From: Seminavis robusta
Lineage: Eukaryota; Bacillariophyta; Bacillariophyceae; Naviculales; Naviculaceae
DNA length: 58,289 bases
Reading direction: 5' to 3'
Assembly (NCBI GenBank): GCA_903772945.1
Contig: CAICTM010000583.1
Coordinates: forward strand, 1 to 58,289
A program made the translations under genes and the position numbers. The notes below the pieces were generated by a model. It saw nothing but the letters and a program-made list of their open reading frames with translations. It did no database searches and was not told where the DNA came from. Positions 1 to 12,787 of this stretch are shown one piece after another. Position 1 is the first letter of the stretch; each line of letters starts with the position of its first letter.

Positions 1-1552
1 CAGAGAGAGATTTCGTGACAAGATCACCAATCCGTTTCAAAGAAACGGAAATACATAAGGAACGTCGCACGACTTATCCAGAAAAACACCGATAAGAAGA
101 ACACGAACGTGTCCCTCATCAACACATGTCAACGATACTATGATGATTCATCAGTATCAAAACCGTTAGTACGCAGCCAACGCACAAGGTCCTTACACAC
201 AGACCGAGTCAATAAATGGCACTGTACGGTCCGACATACTACCGCCAGTAGCGGCACAGTCACCAGACTGGAACATAAGTATTTACACCATACAAGGCCT
301 GATCCCTTGTAGGATTCCATCGTGCGACGCACATTTCTCATCCAATCTCCGGAGAGTGCCCCGCACTTTAATTCATATGTCTCCTTGTCCGACTGATTGT
401 CGGCCTTCCGTGACCCTTGTCAGGGGCGAATGCAATACAGGCTCTTACTTATTCGCGACTCGATCCTAGATAGGGTTTGAGTTCGACTCATGACTGAGTC
501 TTTCGTGAATAGTCATTGAGACAGGGTTCTCAATGACCGCTCTAGTCATACTAGGTTGATGATGAAACATCGCTCTAGATATTTAGCCAGCGTGGAGTAC
601 TTCCACGCTACTAGAGAAATGCTAGACGAATCTTCCACGCGTTCCGTTTTTGGATCGTGGAGTGAGTAGAATTGCTACCGCAACCTACTCTATCACACTC
701 TACAGTCTCCCGCGGGAGTTCAGATCTACGATCCTTTGGTTGTGGATCTCTCTCGTTGATTAGTTTTCATAGCTTTCTAATCCTCTCATAACTTTCATTC
801 TCTCAAACTCAAAACACTCGAAAGATCTTTACACTAGCTTTTAGCGTAGTGCATTTGGGTTTTGTGATTTGGGGTACCCGGGTATTGAATGGTCTAAGAT
901 TGCCGAAGAACACCTCCCTTGAGCCCATGTCAATCTCCAGTCATGCATTCACTCCCAATCAACTTCTTGAGCTGCTCTTCTCTGCGGCTCGATCCTACTA
1001 GTCCCTCTGCGGTTACAGCATCTCTTTTGATGCAAAAGATACGCAACTGTACAACAAACCGTTGCTTCGTTGCAAGGCGTTGGTAGATAAGTACTGTATC
1101 CATGAACGTACCAGTATCTTTTACCTTTTGAACTATGACTGGGGTTGGATTCTTCGGCTGGGGCCAACGTGGATGTGTGATGTGTGTTTGCTGAAAGGAT
1201 GTTGCGCAGCATCCCTCTCGTCCTCATCGTCTTTTCACAATTCTGAAGCAAGCGCAAACACAAGCGAAACACAATCGCACAAAAGCAACTAGCTAGTATT
1301 GCTTACTAGGAACTGCGAGACGAAGAAAACCGACAGAAAACATCTATACAAGCAACAAGAGGTAAGAAAATCACTGGCCAATGGCTGCTTTCCTTGATGC
1401 TGCTTGCCTGCCAATAATGCCTGACACCAGACACCGTTACTCGCTTTCCTCTGCAGAAAAACAACTCCACAGAAAGTTTTAATACATCATTTTATAGCAC
1501 TCACTGATCACACCAACGAAAAAGAAACGAAAGAAAGACAAAACCAGTTCAG
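1..1552. other. Gene-poor left end, possible retroelement or LTR remnant
   Basis: No open frame here has a recognisable domain or a credible start. About 510-760 is rich in short perfect hairpins: GTCATTGAGA/TCTCAATGAC near 514-539, AGCGTGGA/TCCACGCT near 590-611, and a CTCCCGCGGGAG palindrome near 706. This hairpin density and AT/CT-rich composition would suit a regulatory or LTR-type sequence, but I see no paired LTR, primer binding site or target duplication, so the assignment is weak. 1280-1552 should contain the promoter and 5' UTR of the following gene. Confidence 0.25.
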
Positions 1553-4500
1553 ATGATTTTTCCGACAACTTCGAAAGCCATTTTGTTGTGGGCTGCGCTC
1601 CTTGGGTCTGGCCATGCTCTGGACACCGCTGAATCAGCAATAGGCGTGCCCAGTCCTGAAGCACAACCTGCTATTCCCAAGCCAGAGCTCCCAGGTGCAT
1701 TGGGTCAGATTCAAGCCAAGACGCAGCTCTTGAGGAAGACTTCAATCGAGAAGCAAAACCTTCGCCAGAGGACCGAGACTGCTGTGGAAGCCGAAAAGAC
1801 ACTCAAAACTGTCCGCGATCAGCTTGATGCGCTTGACGTTGGTGGTTTTGAGGTCTTTGAAAAGGCCCGCGACAACACTAAGGAAGCACTCGATGCCGGA
1901 CTCAGGGAAGTTGGCGCTGTTGTGGAACTGATGCACAAGGCCGAAATGGGATCCAGCGAGATTGCCGACATGATTGCAGAGTACAAGCTTGGACGTCGTA
2001 CAAGCCGTCGCAACCGTCGAAACCTTGCCACGGACGCAGAAGACGAATTCTCTGATTTCAAGTACCATTCCAAGCCACCAAACATGGACGAAGGTGGTAG
2101 CAGCTTCCACCAACAGCACCAAAAGAAGACTCGTGCTAAGTACAAAGTTTTTTTTGAAAGGGATCAGTCGGCAGCAAATATGCATCAAAAAATAAGCAAA
2201 ATGCACGATGCAGTCCTAAGTGGCGACCACACGCACCTCCACAAGGTGCTTCGGACCCATCATAAGAAGGCGGATAGATACAACTCGGCCAACAGTAGCG
2301 GGAGAAGACTGAAAAAGGTAAACACTTTCAACGAGGACCCCTTGGAACATGCCAAAGGAAAGCAATGCAAGATCTTGACAAACTGTGCAAGAATGATGTC
2401 TTTCTATGACCTCTTCATCTTGTAAGTGAATGGAAATTATTAATTATTGGGACCATGACCACCGTCCAACATCGAATCCAACTCACAGCATCCACGCCTG
2501 TTTTCCCTTTTGCTTCGAATACAGCGTCTACTCTGACGATATTGATGTCAAGGGAGGCAAGATTGATAAGGACATTATTCATTTTGATGACTGGGATCTG
2601 CACAAAAAGTACAAGCAGGTGAACTTGCTCTCGAGGAAGATTTGGAAGCGACACAAGCATGCCGAAGACAAGCTTTTGGCATACGGCTTGGACGAGGACT
2701 GTGACAACTTGCTTCAGCTCTTTCACCGAAATATTGAGCAAGGTAAGCCCAGGAATTATGTGTCGCGCCCATCACATCGCAACATGCCACTCAAATCTCG
2801 GTGTTTACTGCATCTACAGGGGACGTGCCACATTGGGAAGGCGCTACTGTCTCGCAGGTTTGCTTGGCTGAGGGCACAGCCGAGTTTGTACCCCTTGGAG
2901 AGATTTCCAAGGCCGTTGGTTTGAAGATCACCTCGAAGATTTTGGAAGAGCAGATGAACTGCGCGTGGGACCTCTACAACTCAAAGAACCGCACAGAAGA
3001 TGAACGATACAGGCGTGAGCCCTTCATCTTCGCTGATGAAAAGCAACACAGCAAAACGGACCGTCTCACGATTGATGATCTGCTCATCCCTACCGGCATC
3101 AACTATGACATTAGGTAAGGAGCCAAACCAACCACAATTAACTGTATGAATGGCTCTCGGAAGATGTGATGCTCACCTGACTTTTCGTGCACAACATCAG
3201 AGATGAGTTTGGGCAAATCAAAGCAGACGACGAACGCAATTCCCACAAACGATTCTATGAGTACGAGGCATACCATTCCCCAGACTTGCGAGGTCTCCCC
3301 GCCAAGGAGAAGCAAGATGCCATTGAGGATGTCTTCAAAAAGGTCCAGGATGGATTTGACCTTGCTCTCGGAGAAAAGCAATCCGTTGGTTTTGTCTGCG
3401 GTGTAAAACAAGGAATCACAGAATTCAATCAGCCTTTCCCGGGACACTGCTGTCTTGATGCACCCTATGAAAACCAAGGGGATGATTGGGGACGAAAGAA
3501 GTCGTGTCATGCTGAATGCAAGAATCCAGGCCCATTTCTCTCGGGTCTCTCGGAGGAAGCGTGTTCTGCTCATGGAGGATTCTGGTGTCAGTCACCCGCC
3601 AACTGTGAGGTTCTCCAAGAATGTGTTGACGATCAGATTGCCAAGGCTGAGCAGAACGGCTTCCTGCCATACGCCGCCTTCCTCAAGGGTGGTCTAATCA
3701 AGAATCCACATGACGCACACGACTGTGGTAGAAGCCGTGAATACTTTGGTTTTGACGAGAGTAAGTGTTCCCCGCCAGCTGCAGCAGACTTGCAAGTCCT
3801 CAGTCGAAAACTAACTAAGTCTTTGCCCTCGTCTTCCAGCCTACAACAATGATGCAGATGTTTGCGAGAATGTCATTCAGCTTAGGAACACACGGAACTT
3901 TGAAGACCTCGACAACTTCTTCAACCAGGGCAGCAAGGGTAGCGACAAAGAGGAGAATAAAGCAATCCCCTCTGCATCAATCGACAAGAAGGCTTTCACC
4001 TTGTTCCTCAAGGAGCCAACTAGGGATAGATCTGGGACTGAGCCTGTCACTCAGGGTGGAGCATGGTCCGCAACGAACTTCGCTTTGGAACAGGCTAGTG
4101 CCGTGGTAAACCTCATCCTCGACAGTACCTCGGACTTTGAATGCCCTGACGATGGCTGGGGAATCATTTACACGATTTGCGGGGCAATCAAGAACATCTT
4201 AATGCCCATTCTTGCAATCGTCCTGTCCCTGCTCGAAATCGTCCTTGCAATCTCCGAATTCACCATGAGCGAATTGTGCGAACCTAGTGCAATCGATCAC
4301 CTTGAGGTATACGAAAACACAGATGCCATATTCGCCAACATGGAAGTTACCTTCAAATACCTCGATCACATCTACAATACAGTCACTTCCAACCAAGGCC
4401 AGATTGCAAAGGCCAATACAAAGACTGGGGACATCCTTCAAGAGAGGATGGACCGCATCGATGAAACGTTGGCTTACATTGTTGACAAGCTCGACGCTAT

Positions 4501-7297
4501 GCCTGAACCTGCAGTCACCCACAGACCAACCCCGGTGCCCACGAAACCTCCAACTTCCGCTCCAACTCTTACTCCCGGCAATACACATGCCCCCTCCAGC
4601 TCTCCAAGCGTGGCACCATCTGCGGAAGACTTCTGTGACGAGATCATGACGATTGACAGCATTGTAGATTCGGACTGGTACTTTGAAGAATGGGGTTGCT
4701 CTGAAGTCAACCCTTGTATGGCCAAGTACGATGCTGAGAATTTTACTCTTGCGATGGGAGCTTCAGTTGGAGACTCTAAAGGCTGGCAAACTCTAAACAA
4801 AGCTGAAACTCGCCGCTTGCTTTGTGGATTACCATTCTCCGCGGTTTGGGAAGGCGAAGAAGAGGTCGAAAAGACACTGCACTTGAAGGACGGTAGCATT
4901 GAAGTCGTCGAGGAAGGAATCGTCTTCTCGAGATGCAAGGCTATTTATTCTCTGGAAGATATTCACAAGTCTGACTGGATTCAAGAAGAGTGGGGTTGCC
5001 CTGTGAATCATCCATGCATCGAAGCCGAAGTCGACCAAGACGGTAGATTGTGGATGGGAAACCCTGTCGGTCACAGTGGATTTGGTCCCGGAAAGGAGTT
5101 TGGAAGGTTTCGTCACCTGCACACAGTCTCAGAGGCCGAAACGCACAGGCTATTGTGTGGTCGACCAGCTGAAGCTATGATCAGTTCCGTCTCATCAAAG
5201 GTCGCACCGAAGGGTCGCGGCCTCAGTGGTTTGAACTCCGCCACAGACTTCACTCGTAAAGCCCTCGATGGCATGGAAGTTGATACGATCAAGGAAGAGC
5301 TTGATGATAGTGAAATCGAAGATATGATCAGCCAGGCAATCAAAATGAAGGACAGCGACACTCTCGATATCGGAGAAATGGAGATGACCCGTGCCTGCAC
5401 CGAAATCTATACTCTTGGAGATGTTGTGGACTCGGACTGGTTCTTGAAAGCCTTTGGCTGCAACAGCGATAGCCCTTGCACTGCGCACGCTGACGACGAT
5501 GGAATCCTGTGGATAGGAAAAGAAAATGAGAAAGGAGCGGACTACGGTGGAAAAGGGTGGAAACATGATCGCTGGCATTTCTTCAGGACAAGCTCCCCAG
5601 CCGACACTCGCAACTTGCTTTGTGGTAAGAAGGCTGAGATCAACCGCAACTTTGAGATCAACTATATCGTGGTCAATGACAAAAAGGTTGTTGGTGGCTA
5701 CCCGTTCTTGCAAGGGGCCAAGGACAAATTGAATTCAATCAAAGACGGCCAGAGGTTGATTGCCGCCGTCAAAGAAGGAAAGGTGGTGCGAGATCCACAC
5801 ATCATCGATGGTCAAGAGCAGAAGACGAAGAATGGTTTCAATAAGTTCTGGTGGGGTTGGCCTCAGATCAATCAGATGATGGATGTGGCTGAGAGATACT
5901 ACGAGAATGAAGTCCACTACAGGTTCCTGGTGATCGAGGGCACCAATGTGAAGGGAAAGTACGCCAAACTTGATGATGCCAAGGCTAAATTGAAGACCAT
6001 CAAGAATGGCAACAGAATGATCGCAGAAGTCAAGGAGACCAAGGTCCTGGAGAATCCTCACAGGATTGCAGGTCAAGCCCAGGAGCCCGACCTAGGTTTC
6101 AACAAGTACTGGGGAGGCTGGAACGACATCAAGAAGATGGTAGAAGCAGCCAAGTCATATGTGAAGATCAGAAATCCTCGCATTGTGAAGTTCACTGGCG
6201 ATTCCATTGCAGAGATTACCGAAGAGGGCAAGTATGGCTTCACATTCGAACGCGGTTGCGAGCCAATCTACTCCGTGGACGATATCACCAAGCATCAATG
6301 GACTTGGAAGGACTGGGACGAAGGCCGCGGGCTCACAAGCAGACTTGACGACAAGGGCAGACTGTGGATGGGACGACCAGGCAAGGGCTTTGGAAAGGAT
6401 AGCTACGGTCCCGACAAGTTCTATGGCAAGTGGTTTGTGTGGAGCACTATAAACTCTGATGAAACCAGGAAGTTGCTCTGTGGTTTGCCTGCAACGATTG
6501 ACTTTGACAACGGCGAGGGTCAATTCACCATGACAATGGAGAGCGGCAACAAGATGATGAATTCACGTGGCGGCGGGCAATTCTTCTACCGTACAAAGCA
6601 TATTGCCTCCGTACCTACGCTCAAGATGTACGGGCCTGACGAGGGAACTGGGGCTGTCAAGAACTGGAACGAAGCTGTTGGCTTCTGCAAGAGCAAGGGC
6701 CGCGAACTGGCAACCTATGACCAAATCTGTGACAAGAGCGGCAAACCATTTGGCGGTGTGAAGAACGGCAATCAATGGACGCCCTACATTGACACCAAGA
6801 ATGGCTTCGCTTCAATTGGAAACACCGGCTGGGCCAAGCACGATGCTTGTATCAAGCACGACGCCAAGGAGGCGTATGGCGACGGTCCTTCTTGGGGTAT
6901 GGACAATAAGAAGGAAGCCTTTGAATCCAACTATATTCTGTGCGCCAAGGCGGACTTGCAATGGTTCAGTCCCTCGGACGGTACGGAAATCATCACCAAC
7001 TGGGAGGATGGTGTCAAATTCTGCGAGTCCAAGGAGATGGTGTTGGCTTCCGCTATGGAGTACTGTTTTGCCGGCAAGCTCTTTGGTGGAAGAAAGCCAG
7101 GTCACAACTGGGCCCCCTTTGCCGACCATGAGAATGCTTGGGTCAACATTGGTACTCAAGATAGTGAGTGTAAGATTCATCGCGATGCTTACGGTGACCC
7201 ACGATGGGGTACGGACACCAAGAAACAAACCTGGGAGGCCAACTACGTGCTGTGTAAGCCGGACCAAGGATCGGGAAATCAAAGCCCGCCCAACTAA
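1553..7297 (+). CDS. Large secreted/membrane multi-repeat protein (1799 aa, 5 exons)
   Basis: Exons are 1553-2421, 2525-2742, 2820-3114, 3201-3760 and 3840-7297. All four introns (77-103 nt) are GT(A)AG-AG and the joined frame closes exactly at 1799 aa. Residues 1-22 form a signal peptide; a charged coiled-coil-like stretch follows at about 50-150. A Cys-rich segment lies near 540-600. A hydrophobic helix at about 765-791 could span a membrane. A P/T-rich linker (about 869-907) leads to an ectodomain of repeats. Four copies of a unit with 'SDW..EEWGC', 'DGRLWMG' and a closing 'ETRxLLCG' lie at about 912-978, 1011-1088, 1165-1243 and 1452-1530. Two copies of a 'FNKxWxGW' unit lie at about 1255-1335 and 1342-1422, between repeats 3 and 4. 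Two C-terminal units (about 1575-1682 and 1687-1789) have 'W.(E)..FC.SK' and end 'NYxLC', faintly C-type-lectin-like. I do not recognise the family. Surface or secreted binding role is inference. Confidence 0.85.
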
Positions 7298-7640
7298 GGC
7301 GCGGCATCAAGTGCCAGTATTTGTTTGTGAAGAAGTAACTTGAATAAATGATCTAAAAGAATTTACAAGTCAAAAATTCTTTCAGAATTTCCCAGTATGG
7401 CTTGGCAACAGGTTGCCGCTTCCGGCGCAGGAGTTATGATGAATGAATGATTCAATCATTTGCATCCACTGTCCGGTTGTCTGGACCATCCTGCTCCTGC
7501 ACCTCGTACCGGTACATATACTGGTACCAGGGAGGGAAGAGCCCCCCTTTCCCTCTAATATGAACATAATATCTCATTGCGACGCATTCAAGACCATCAT
7601 GATTCAAGTTTCATGCGGACAGCACGTTTATGCACCACGT
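7298..7640. other. Convergent intergenic spacer
   Basis: This holds the 3' ends of two converging genes. The only notable feature is a CCGGTACATATACTGGTACC-type imperfect palindrome near 7508-7528. No open frame of note. Confidence 0.5.
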
Positions 7641-8459
7641 TTATGCTGTCTTCGGCTGCTGCTGCTTGCTGGATAGTGCCATGGCCACAATCTTCTGAAA
7701 CCAGACGAGATTGAGAACACTCCCAGCACCAATAAACAATAGAGTTGTTCCCATGAAAACACCTGGAACATGCCCACTCCAAACGATGTCCATGAGCACA
7801 CTTCTTTGGTGGAAGAGCTCCACCACACCCAACCAATAAACAACCACTCTGGTGAGGAAAAAGGTCAAAGCAAATAGATACTGCACCAGTTGAAACATGT
7901 TGGTGCCTCCCCGCCCCGTTTTGATCAGTGCCCATCGAATGTCCAGAAATGTGGTTGAAATCTCTCCCACGATCAACCAACAAAAGGGGTACGGGAGAAT
8001 CTCGTAGCTGCCATTAATGATGGAACACGTAAGGAAGACTAGGTGATGGACCACCATATCCATCCCACCAAGCTTGGGGTATAATCTCAACATATGAAAC
8101 AGGTCAAAGACTAGATAGGCAAAGAAGATTGTGTTGGACACTTCGACATGATGAATATGCCTTTCGTACTCAACCAGGGCCGGTGGACTAACGAGCTTGA
8201 CAGCGGGAGAGGCGTGATGGAGTGCCACCAACCCCACGATGCCTCGATATCCATTCACAACGCAATGGACCAATGACACGATATAGGAAGGACCCTGGCG
8301 GATGAGCGTAGGAATGTGCTTTTTCTCCAGCGCAACGCCTGGGTTATTGGTCGTCCATAATAATGATTGGAGGATCCGTGACGAAACTTCAAAAATGCTG
8401 GCAAAGACCACCATTGCCGTGGCAAAAACCACCGTGAGTTCTTGAGTAGTAGCCACCAT
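7641..8459 (-). CDS. TLC-domain membrane protein (TRAM/LAG1/CLN8 type)
   Basis: A 272-aa single-exon protein starting at ATG 8459. It has about six or seven hydrophobic segments, starting with a membrane helix at the N-terminus (residues about 5-30). The centre carries 'DMVVHHLVFL' after a 'LVFDLFHMLRLYPKLGG' stretch, the D...HH signature seen in TLC/TMEM56-like (TLCD4) proteins, followed by the 'E(I)STxFLDIRW' segment typical of that family. TLC proteins act in ER or Golgi membranes, as ceramide synthases or in lipid sensing and trafficking. The longer catalytic Lag1 motif of ceramide synthases is not seen, so a TLCD-type non-ceramide-synthase role is more likely. It is transcribed away from the Sec14-like gene across a shared promoter region; both are lipid-related, which may be chance. 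Confidence 0.8.
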   Translation of the reverse strand: MVATTQELTVVFATAMVVFASIFEVSSRILQSLLWTTNNPGVALEKKHIPTLIRQGPSYIVSLVHCVVNGYRGIVGLVALHHASPAVKLVSPPALVEYERHIHHVEVSNTIFFAYLVFDLFHMLRLYPKLGGMDMVVHHLVFLTCSIINGSYEILPYPFCWLIVGEISTTFLDIRWALIKTGRGGTNMFQLVQYLFALTFFLTRVVVYWLGVVELFHQRSVLMDIVWSGHVPGVFMGTTLLFIGAGSVLNLVWFQKIVAMALSSKQQQPKTA

Positions 8460-9639
8460 AGTCTAAGGGATAGCTATTACGGTATCTGCGGTTCCTTTGT
8501 ATAGCTTCACGTGTGAGTTGGATGACCGATAGTTCATGATGATGGACGAATGTTACAGGGAGCACCGTTGGAAGCACAACATGGCCGCTGGTACCGCAAG
8601 CTCAAGATGAAAAAATGAGCTGGATTGCGATGACGTGGACTCTCGGAAAAATGTTTTGACAGCTCTACAGGTTAAGATTCTATCCTAACGTCATGGTCCT
8701 GTCAGCAAGTGACGTTGCGGTGTTGTTCTAATCACAGAACCGGTCTGCTGGGAATAAGTCACGGTATTGTCCAATGAATTCACATATGAGGTTATTAAAT
8801 CTTAGATAATTGCCCCATCCCAGCTTGACTTCACAAAGTCTTCTTGGAAGTTCACTATGTCTTGAAGGTTTTATCAAAAATGTCACTTTTTAGAACGTGG
8901 GGGTACTTACTCTCTCTGCTGAGTACAATCACAGTCTGTTCCGCAAGATTAATCACGAACTACGGTACAGGCAGATAAATTTTAAATAGCCTTCATTCGC
9001 TATTGAGAGTTCATTGTGCCAAGAATAGGCATAATTTGATTAAGTTTCATTCGATTTGTGCCTGTGAAATTGGCCTTAAGGCGGAATAGAATGACTGTTT
9101 GAACAAAATTGCAAACTTTCAAACCTGATACCCCTTATTTTCGTCCAGCGGTTAGTTTGAGTCAATTCAATCTAAAACCTGGCTTTCACAGTGCTACCAT
9201 TTGACTACTACCGGTACTGACCTTGTACGCTAGCTAGATCTTCTGGGACTCGTAGGGTTGTACAGTTGATTACTTGTGACCGAGTTGCGCCACGCTAACT
9301 TCTATCTGCTGGGATGTGCTGAGCAGTTATCATCAGCAAGGCGTGGCACTTTGATCACATTTATCTCATAGTATCGATTAGACTACGTAGACGATAGAAC
9401 CTCGCCAAGGAAGATCAGCTGCTCCTAATCACCGAGAAGAAGTGTTGAATTGTCGGAAGAAGTACAAACGGTGGCAGTAGCATCTCCACGTCTTCATCTT
9501 GCTGACCCTTGTATACCATCCTTATCATCCTCTTCGATAAGCCCAACGGTAGCTACCACCTTTAGCCGCTGGTACTTTCCTATTATCTTCTATCCATCCA
9601 TTCGATTCCTCTTCTACTGTGATTTCTGTTGATTCCACC
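8460..9639. other. Divergent promoter region (1.2 kb)
   Basis: Non-coding sequence between the minus-strand TLC gene and the plus-strand Sec14-like gene. It must hold both promoters. It is AT-rich around 8800-9100. I see no repeat array, inverted repeat or conserved box I can name. Confidence 0.5.
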
Positions 9640-10875
9640 ATGACGATGATGCCCTCCATCCAAGAGAATACCATTGCCACCGACATGTTGCCTCCGTCAA
9701 AACTGGCCCAACATGCGCACGCGGAACAGCGGTCATCCCACCAAGAGCGCTGGAGCGAAGCCAACATGCAACAAGCTATCAAAACTTGGAAGTTAACAGA
9801 TGTGGAGATTGAGCAACTGCGGACACTCAAGGGCGCTCTTTCCGATGTGGATCATTTCAAGTGCACACCCCACGAAGTGGTTCGGTATATTCGCGGCCCC
9901 AAGGGGTATGATCAAGCGGAACCCATCTTTCGCGGTATGATTGACTGGCGTCAGAACTGCGACGAAGACATTGACAACATGTTGGATCACTACAAACCTC
10001 CTCGAGCGCTCTACGAGTACGCCGCCAGTAGTCTCTTGGCGGGTGTCGACCACGACAATGATCCCGTCTACCTCGAACGAGCGGGAGAAATGGACGGATA
10101 TGGCTTTGTCACGCGGTACGAGTCGTCCACCATGCGCAACGATGTCATTTGGCGGCGCGAGTTGACCGCGTCGGGTGCCTGGATTAACGATTACGAAAAG
10201 AAACACGGACATTTGCCGCGACAAATCACGGTCGTGTACGATCTCAAGGGACTGTCGTCCAGGCATATGAAAAAGGGAGTGGGGGCATTCTTCAAGGAAG
10301 CTGTGGGGTACACGGCAGACAAGTACTATGGGGTAGCCAAGGTATGTTCTGGTTGTCTATTGACAACTGGATGGATGCGTGTGATGTAGCGAACAAGTCA
10401 TCTCACTCTGCTTGTCTACTAATCTCCACAGAGAATGATTATCATTCGAGCACCCTCGATTTTCCGCATGGTGTGGAGAATTGTGCAAACTTTCTTTGCT
10501 CCGGAAGTCCGGGCCAAGATGGTCTTTGCGGGGAAGGATCACTTGGCCACGCTCCGCGAATACATGGACATTGATATCCTTCCTCCCTGTATCAACCCCG
10601 ATGGACACGGACAAGCCGCCCGTGGATTCCCACCCAGTTTTGAAGCCGGGCTAATCCCCGACGATTTTGACGACAGTGACGAATTGTGCAGCTACAGTGG
10701 CAATACTGCCTACTCCTCCTTTTCGTCGGCAGACTCGGAACTGACGTCCTCCACTACTAGCAACAGCAGTGTTTCGGGCAAACCCTTGCTCAAAGGTTCG
10801 CTCAAGATGTCCAAGTGTGGCAAGCTGTTTCACTTGGATCTATCCTCCCTCACGGTCTTTCACCATCACAAATAA
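9640..10875 (+). CDS. Sec14/CRAL-TRIO domain phosphatidylinositol-transfer-like protein
   Basis: Exons 9640-10341 and 10432-10875 (intron 10342-10431, GTATGT...ACAG, phase 0) give 381 aa. ATG 9640 lies in a good context (ccaccATGa); the frame extends upstream only to a GTG. Residues about 45-110 look like the CRAL-TRIO N-terminal helical region ('VRYIRGPKGYDQAEPIFRGM'). The lipid-binding lobe follows, with 'DNDPVYLERAGEMDGYGF' and 'ITVVYDLKGLSSRHM', then 'MIIIRAPSIFRMVWRIVQTF', 'FFAPEVRAKMVF' and 'YMDIDILPP' after the splice. That order and spacing are characteristic of Sec14-type proteins, which shuttle phosphatidylinositol or other hydrophobic ligands between membranes. The C-terminus (last ~90 residues) is Ser/Thr-rich and probably disordered. 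The intron interrupts the domain between its strand and gate-helix parts. Confidence 0.85.
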
Positions 10876-11660
10876 ATGAATGCATGCACTTCAATGAATG
10901 AATAATAAAGGAACAAAAACAAACACACGCGCAAACTAGACCAAGAGAGACATCACCCAGGCGGTCCAGGAAATGGCGGACTGACCGACCGAGGAATATA
11001 AAGGTTCCGGCTGGACCTTCCCAAAACAACACCAACGAGCGCAAGAGCCCCCGCCCTCTACAAAATGGATCCCATCTGCATAGAGATACATTTACTACTT
11101 ATAATAGGACTACTACTAGCGAATACATATTATAAAGGAATGCACGATGGTCCATCCGTCCTTTGGTGTCTCATCCGAGGGGGGGGGGGGTGCTCTCGTA
11201 CGGTAGAAGCCATGATGGAACTGTTCTTGCTGTGTCCAATCCAACAATGGTCCTCCGCCTTAGCAATCAACCTTTGCCCCTCCTGGATTCATGGCTGGTA
11301 TCCAACTAGCTAGCCCTTGGCCCGTTCAAGGGCGGCCATCAAGCCACCAATGATACCTGCTTGTAACAATTGGACCCACGGTGATCCTAGCTACCAGTAG
11401 TAGATGGATAGATCTACCAATCTATTCTTGCGTGCTTGCTGATGATTGTCATGATCCAGTCTGCAGCTGTCCAAGGAAGGCAGTGCCTACGGTACCGGTA
11501 CCCCGAGTTCCATGGAGCTCTTACCGTGACCTTCTAGCTAGCCGGGAAGCACATGCACTCAGAGTGGCATCCAACCTCTTGTTTGATCTTTCCAAGTAAA
11601 CTGTGATGCCGAGCTCGTTTGGTTCAGTCGCTCCCTCTTCCTACTAGCTAGCTAGGTGTC
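10876..11660. other. Intergenic spacer with poly-G and CTAG/ACCGGT palindromes
   Basis: Contains a run of about ten G at 11180-11190, several CTAGCTAG-type strings and a CGGTACCGGTACC near 11490-11500. No open frame is convincing. Confidence 0.5.
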
Positions 11661-12787
11661 ATGCAGGGAAACGGAGCCAGCCCAATGTTTTGGGTAGATA
11701 TTAGTGCTGCCCTTGTGGCCTGTATGAAAGATAGTGGATTCAGTGCAATGCCAATTGCATGCAAAGCCCTCCATTTTGCAGGGTTCCTTTTTGTGGATGA
11801 CGCTGCCAACATCCATGGTACAGATAAGGACCCAAACACCTCTGCTGTTGACTTTCTCCAGGACTTCCAAGATTCAGTGAACTGCTGTATTGGTGGTTGT
11901 GATGTCTCGGTTGGTGGTGAGGACCCAGGTTTTATTCGAAATGGTGACAATGAGACAGATACGAAGGTCAAGCACAGGTACATCATCAAAAACTGTCTGC
12001 TGCCATGGATTGATAATCTCCGAGTGGAAGGTTGGAAACGTGGAACACCAATCCCTGAGAACAAAGCCGCCGTTGCATGGTGCGATGGAGATATTGCTCA
12101 GTTGTCCACAATTGCTAATGAGTCAACCCTTAGCAACTATAGAGACAGGAAAATCCACCTGTGCAAGCAATCTGCTGCTCGGTCAGCCACTTCTGGATGT
12201 ACTGGACCTGTTTGGATGACAATTGCTGGTTTCAATGATGAGTGTGAGCCTCCAAAAGACCAATGCAAAGACAGAGTTTTGGTTCTTCAAATCGATGGTT
12301 TGTGTGTTGGTGGTGGCGGTGTCTCGGTTAGTCGCGAGGACCCGGGTTTTGTTGTTTTGTTCGCAATGATGGCGACAATGAAACAGATAAAGTAAAGTAC
12401 AGGCATTTTATTAAAGATTGTTTCTTGCCTGTGGTTGATAATACACGTGTGAAAGAAGGGCGGAAACGGGGAACTCCTATGCCTGATAGCCTGACCGCTG
12501 TGGCTTGGTGTGACGGCGACATTGCCCAGTTGGCAATGATCGCCGAAGAATCTACTTTCAGTCAATCTAGAGAGAGGAAGATAAACCCATGTAAGCAGTA
12601 TGCCGCACGGTCTGCAACTGAACAGGCCGCCGACTTGAGTCCCAAGTTCAAACTGGAAAAAGCAATAGGCAAATCTACTATGAACAAAGATATTCCACCT
12701 GCTGCTCGTAGCTTTAAGAACGAGATTTGCAATACCTTTGCAAAGGCCAAACATAAAGTGGACTCAGCCATCCCCCACGGAAGCTGA
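11661..12787 (+). pseudogene. Retroelement reverse-transcriptase fragment joined to a duplicated unknown module
   Basis: 11661-11890 encodes 'QGNGASPMFW' followed about 40 residues later by 'GFLFVDDAANI'. This matches the region of a reverse transcriptase running from the QG..(A)SP motif to the catalytic F/YxDD box, so it is a palm fragment only. Upstream RT motifs are absent. From about 11900 the frame changes into a second module with 'KRGTPIPENKAAVAWCDGD' and 'CKQSAARSAT'. A diverged copy of the same module lies at about 12310-12620 ('KRGTPMPD', 'AVAWCDGDIAQL', 'CKQYAARSAT') and extends to 'ADLSPKFKLEKAIGK'. The first frame stops at 12395, and the second copy continues in another frame to 12787, so it is broken by a frameshift. 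The module could be a DDE-type transposase core (aromatic-DGD...QL), but I cannot prove that. Confidence 0.6.
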
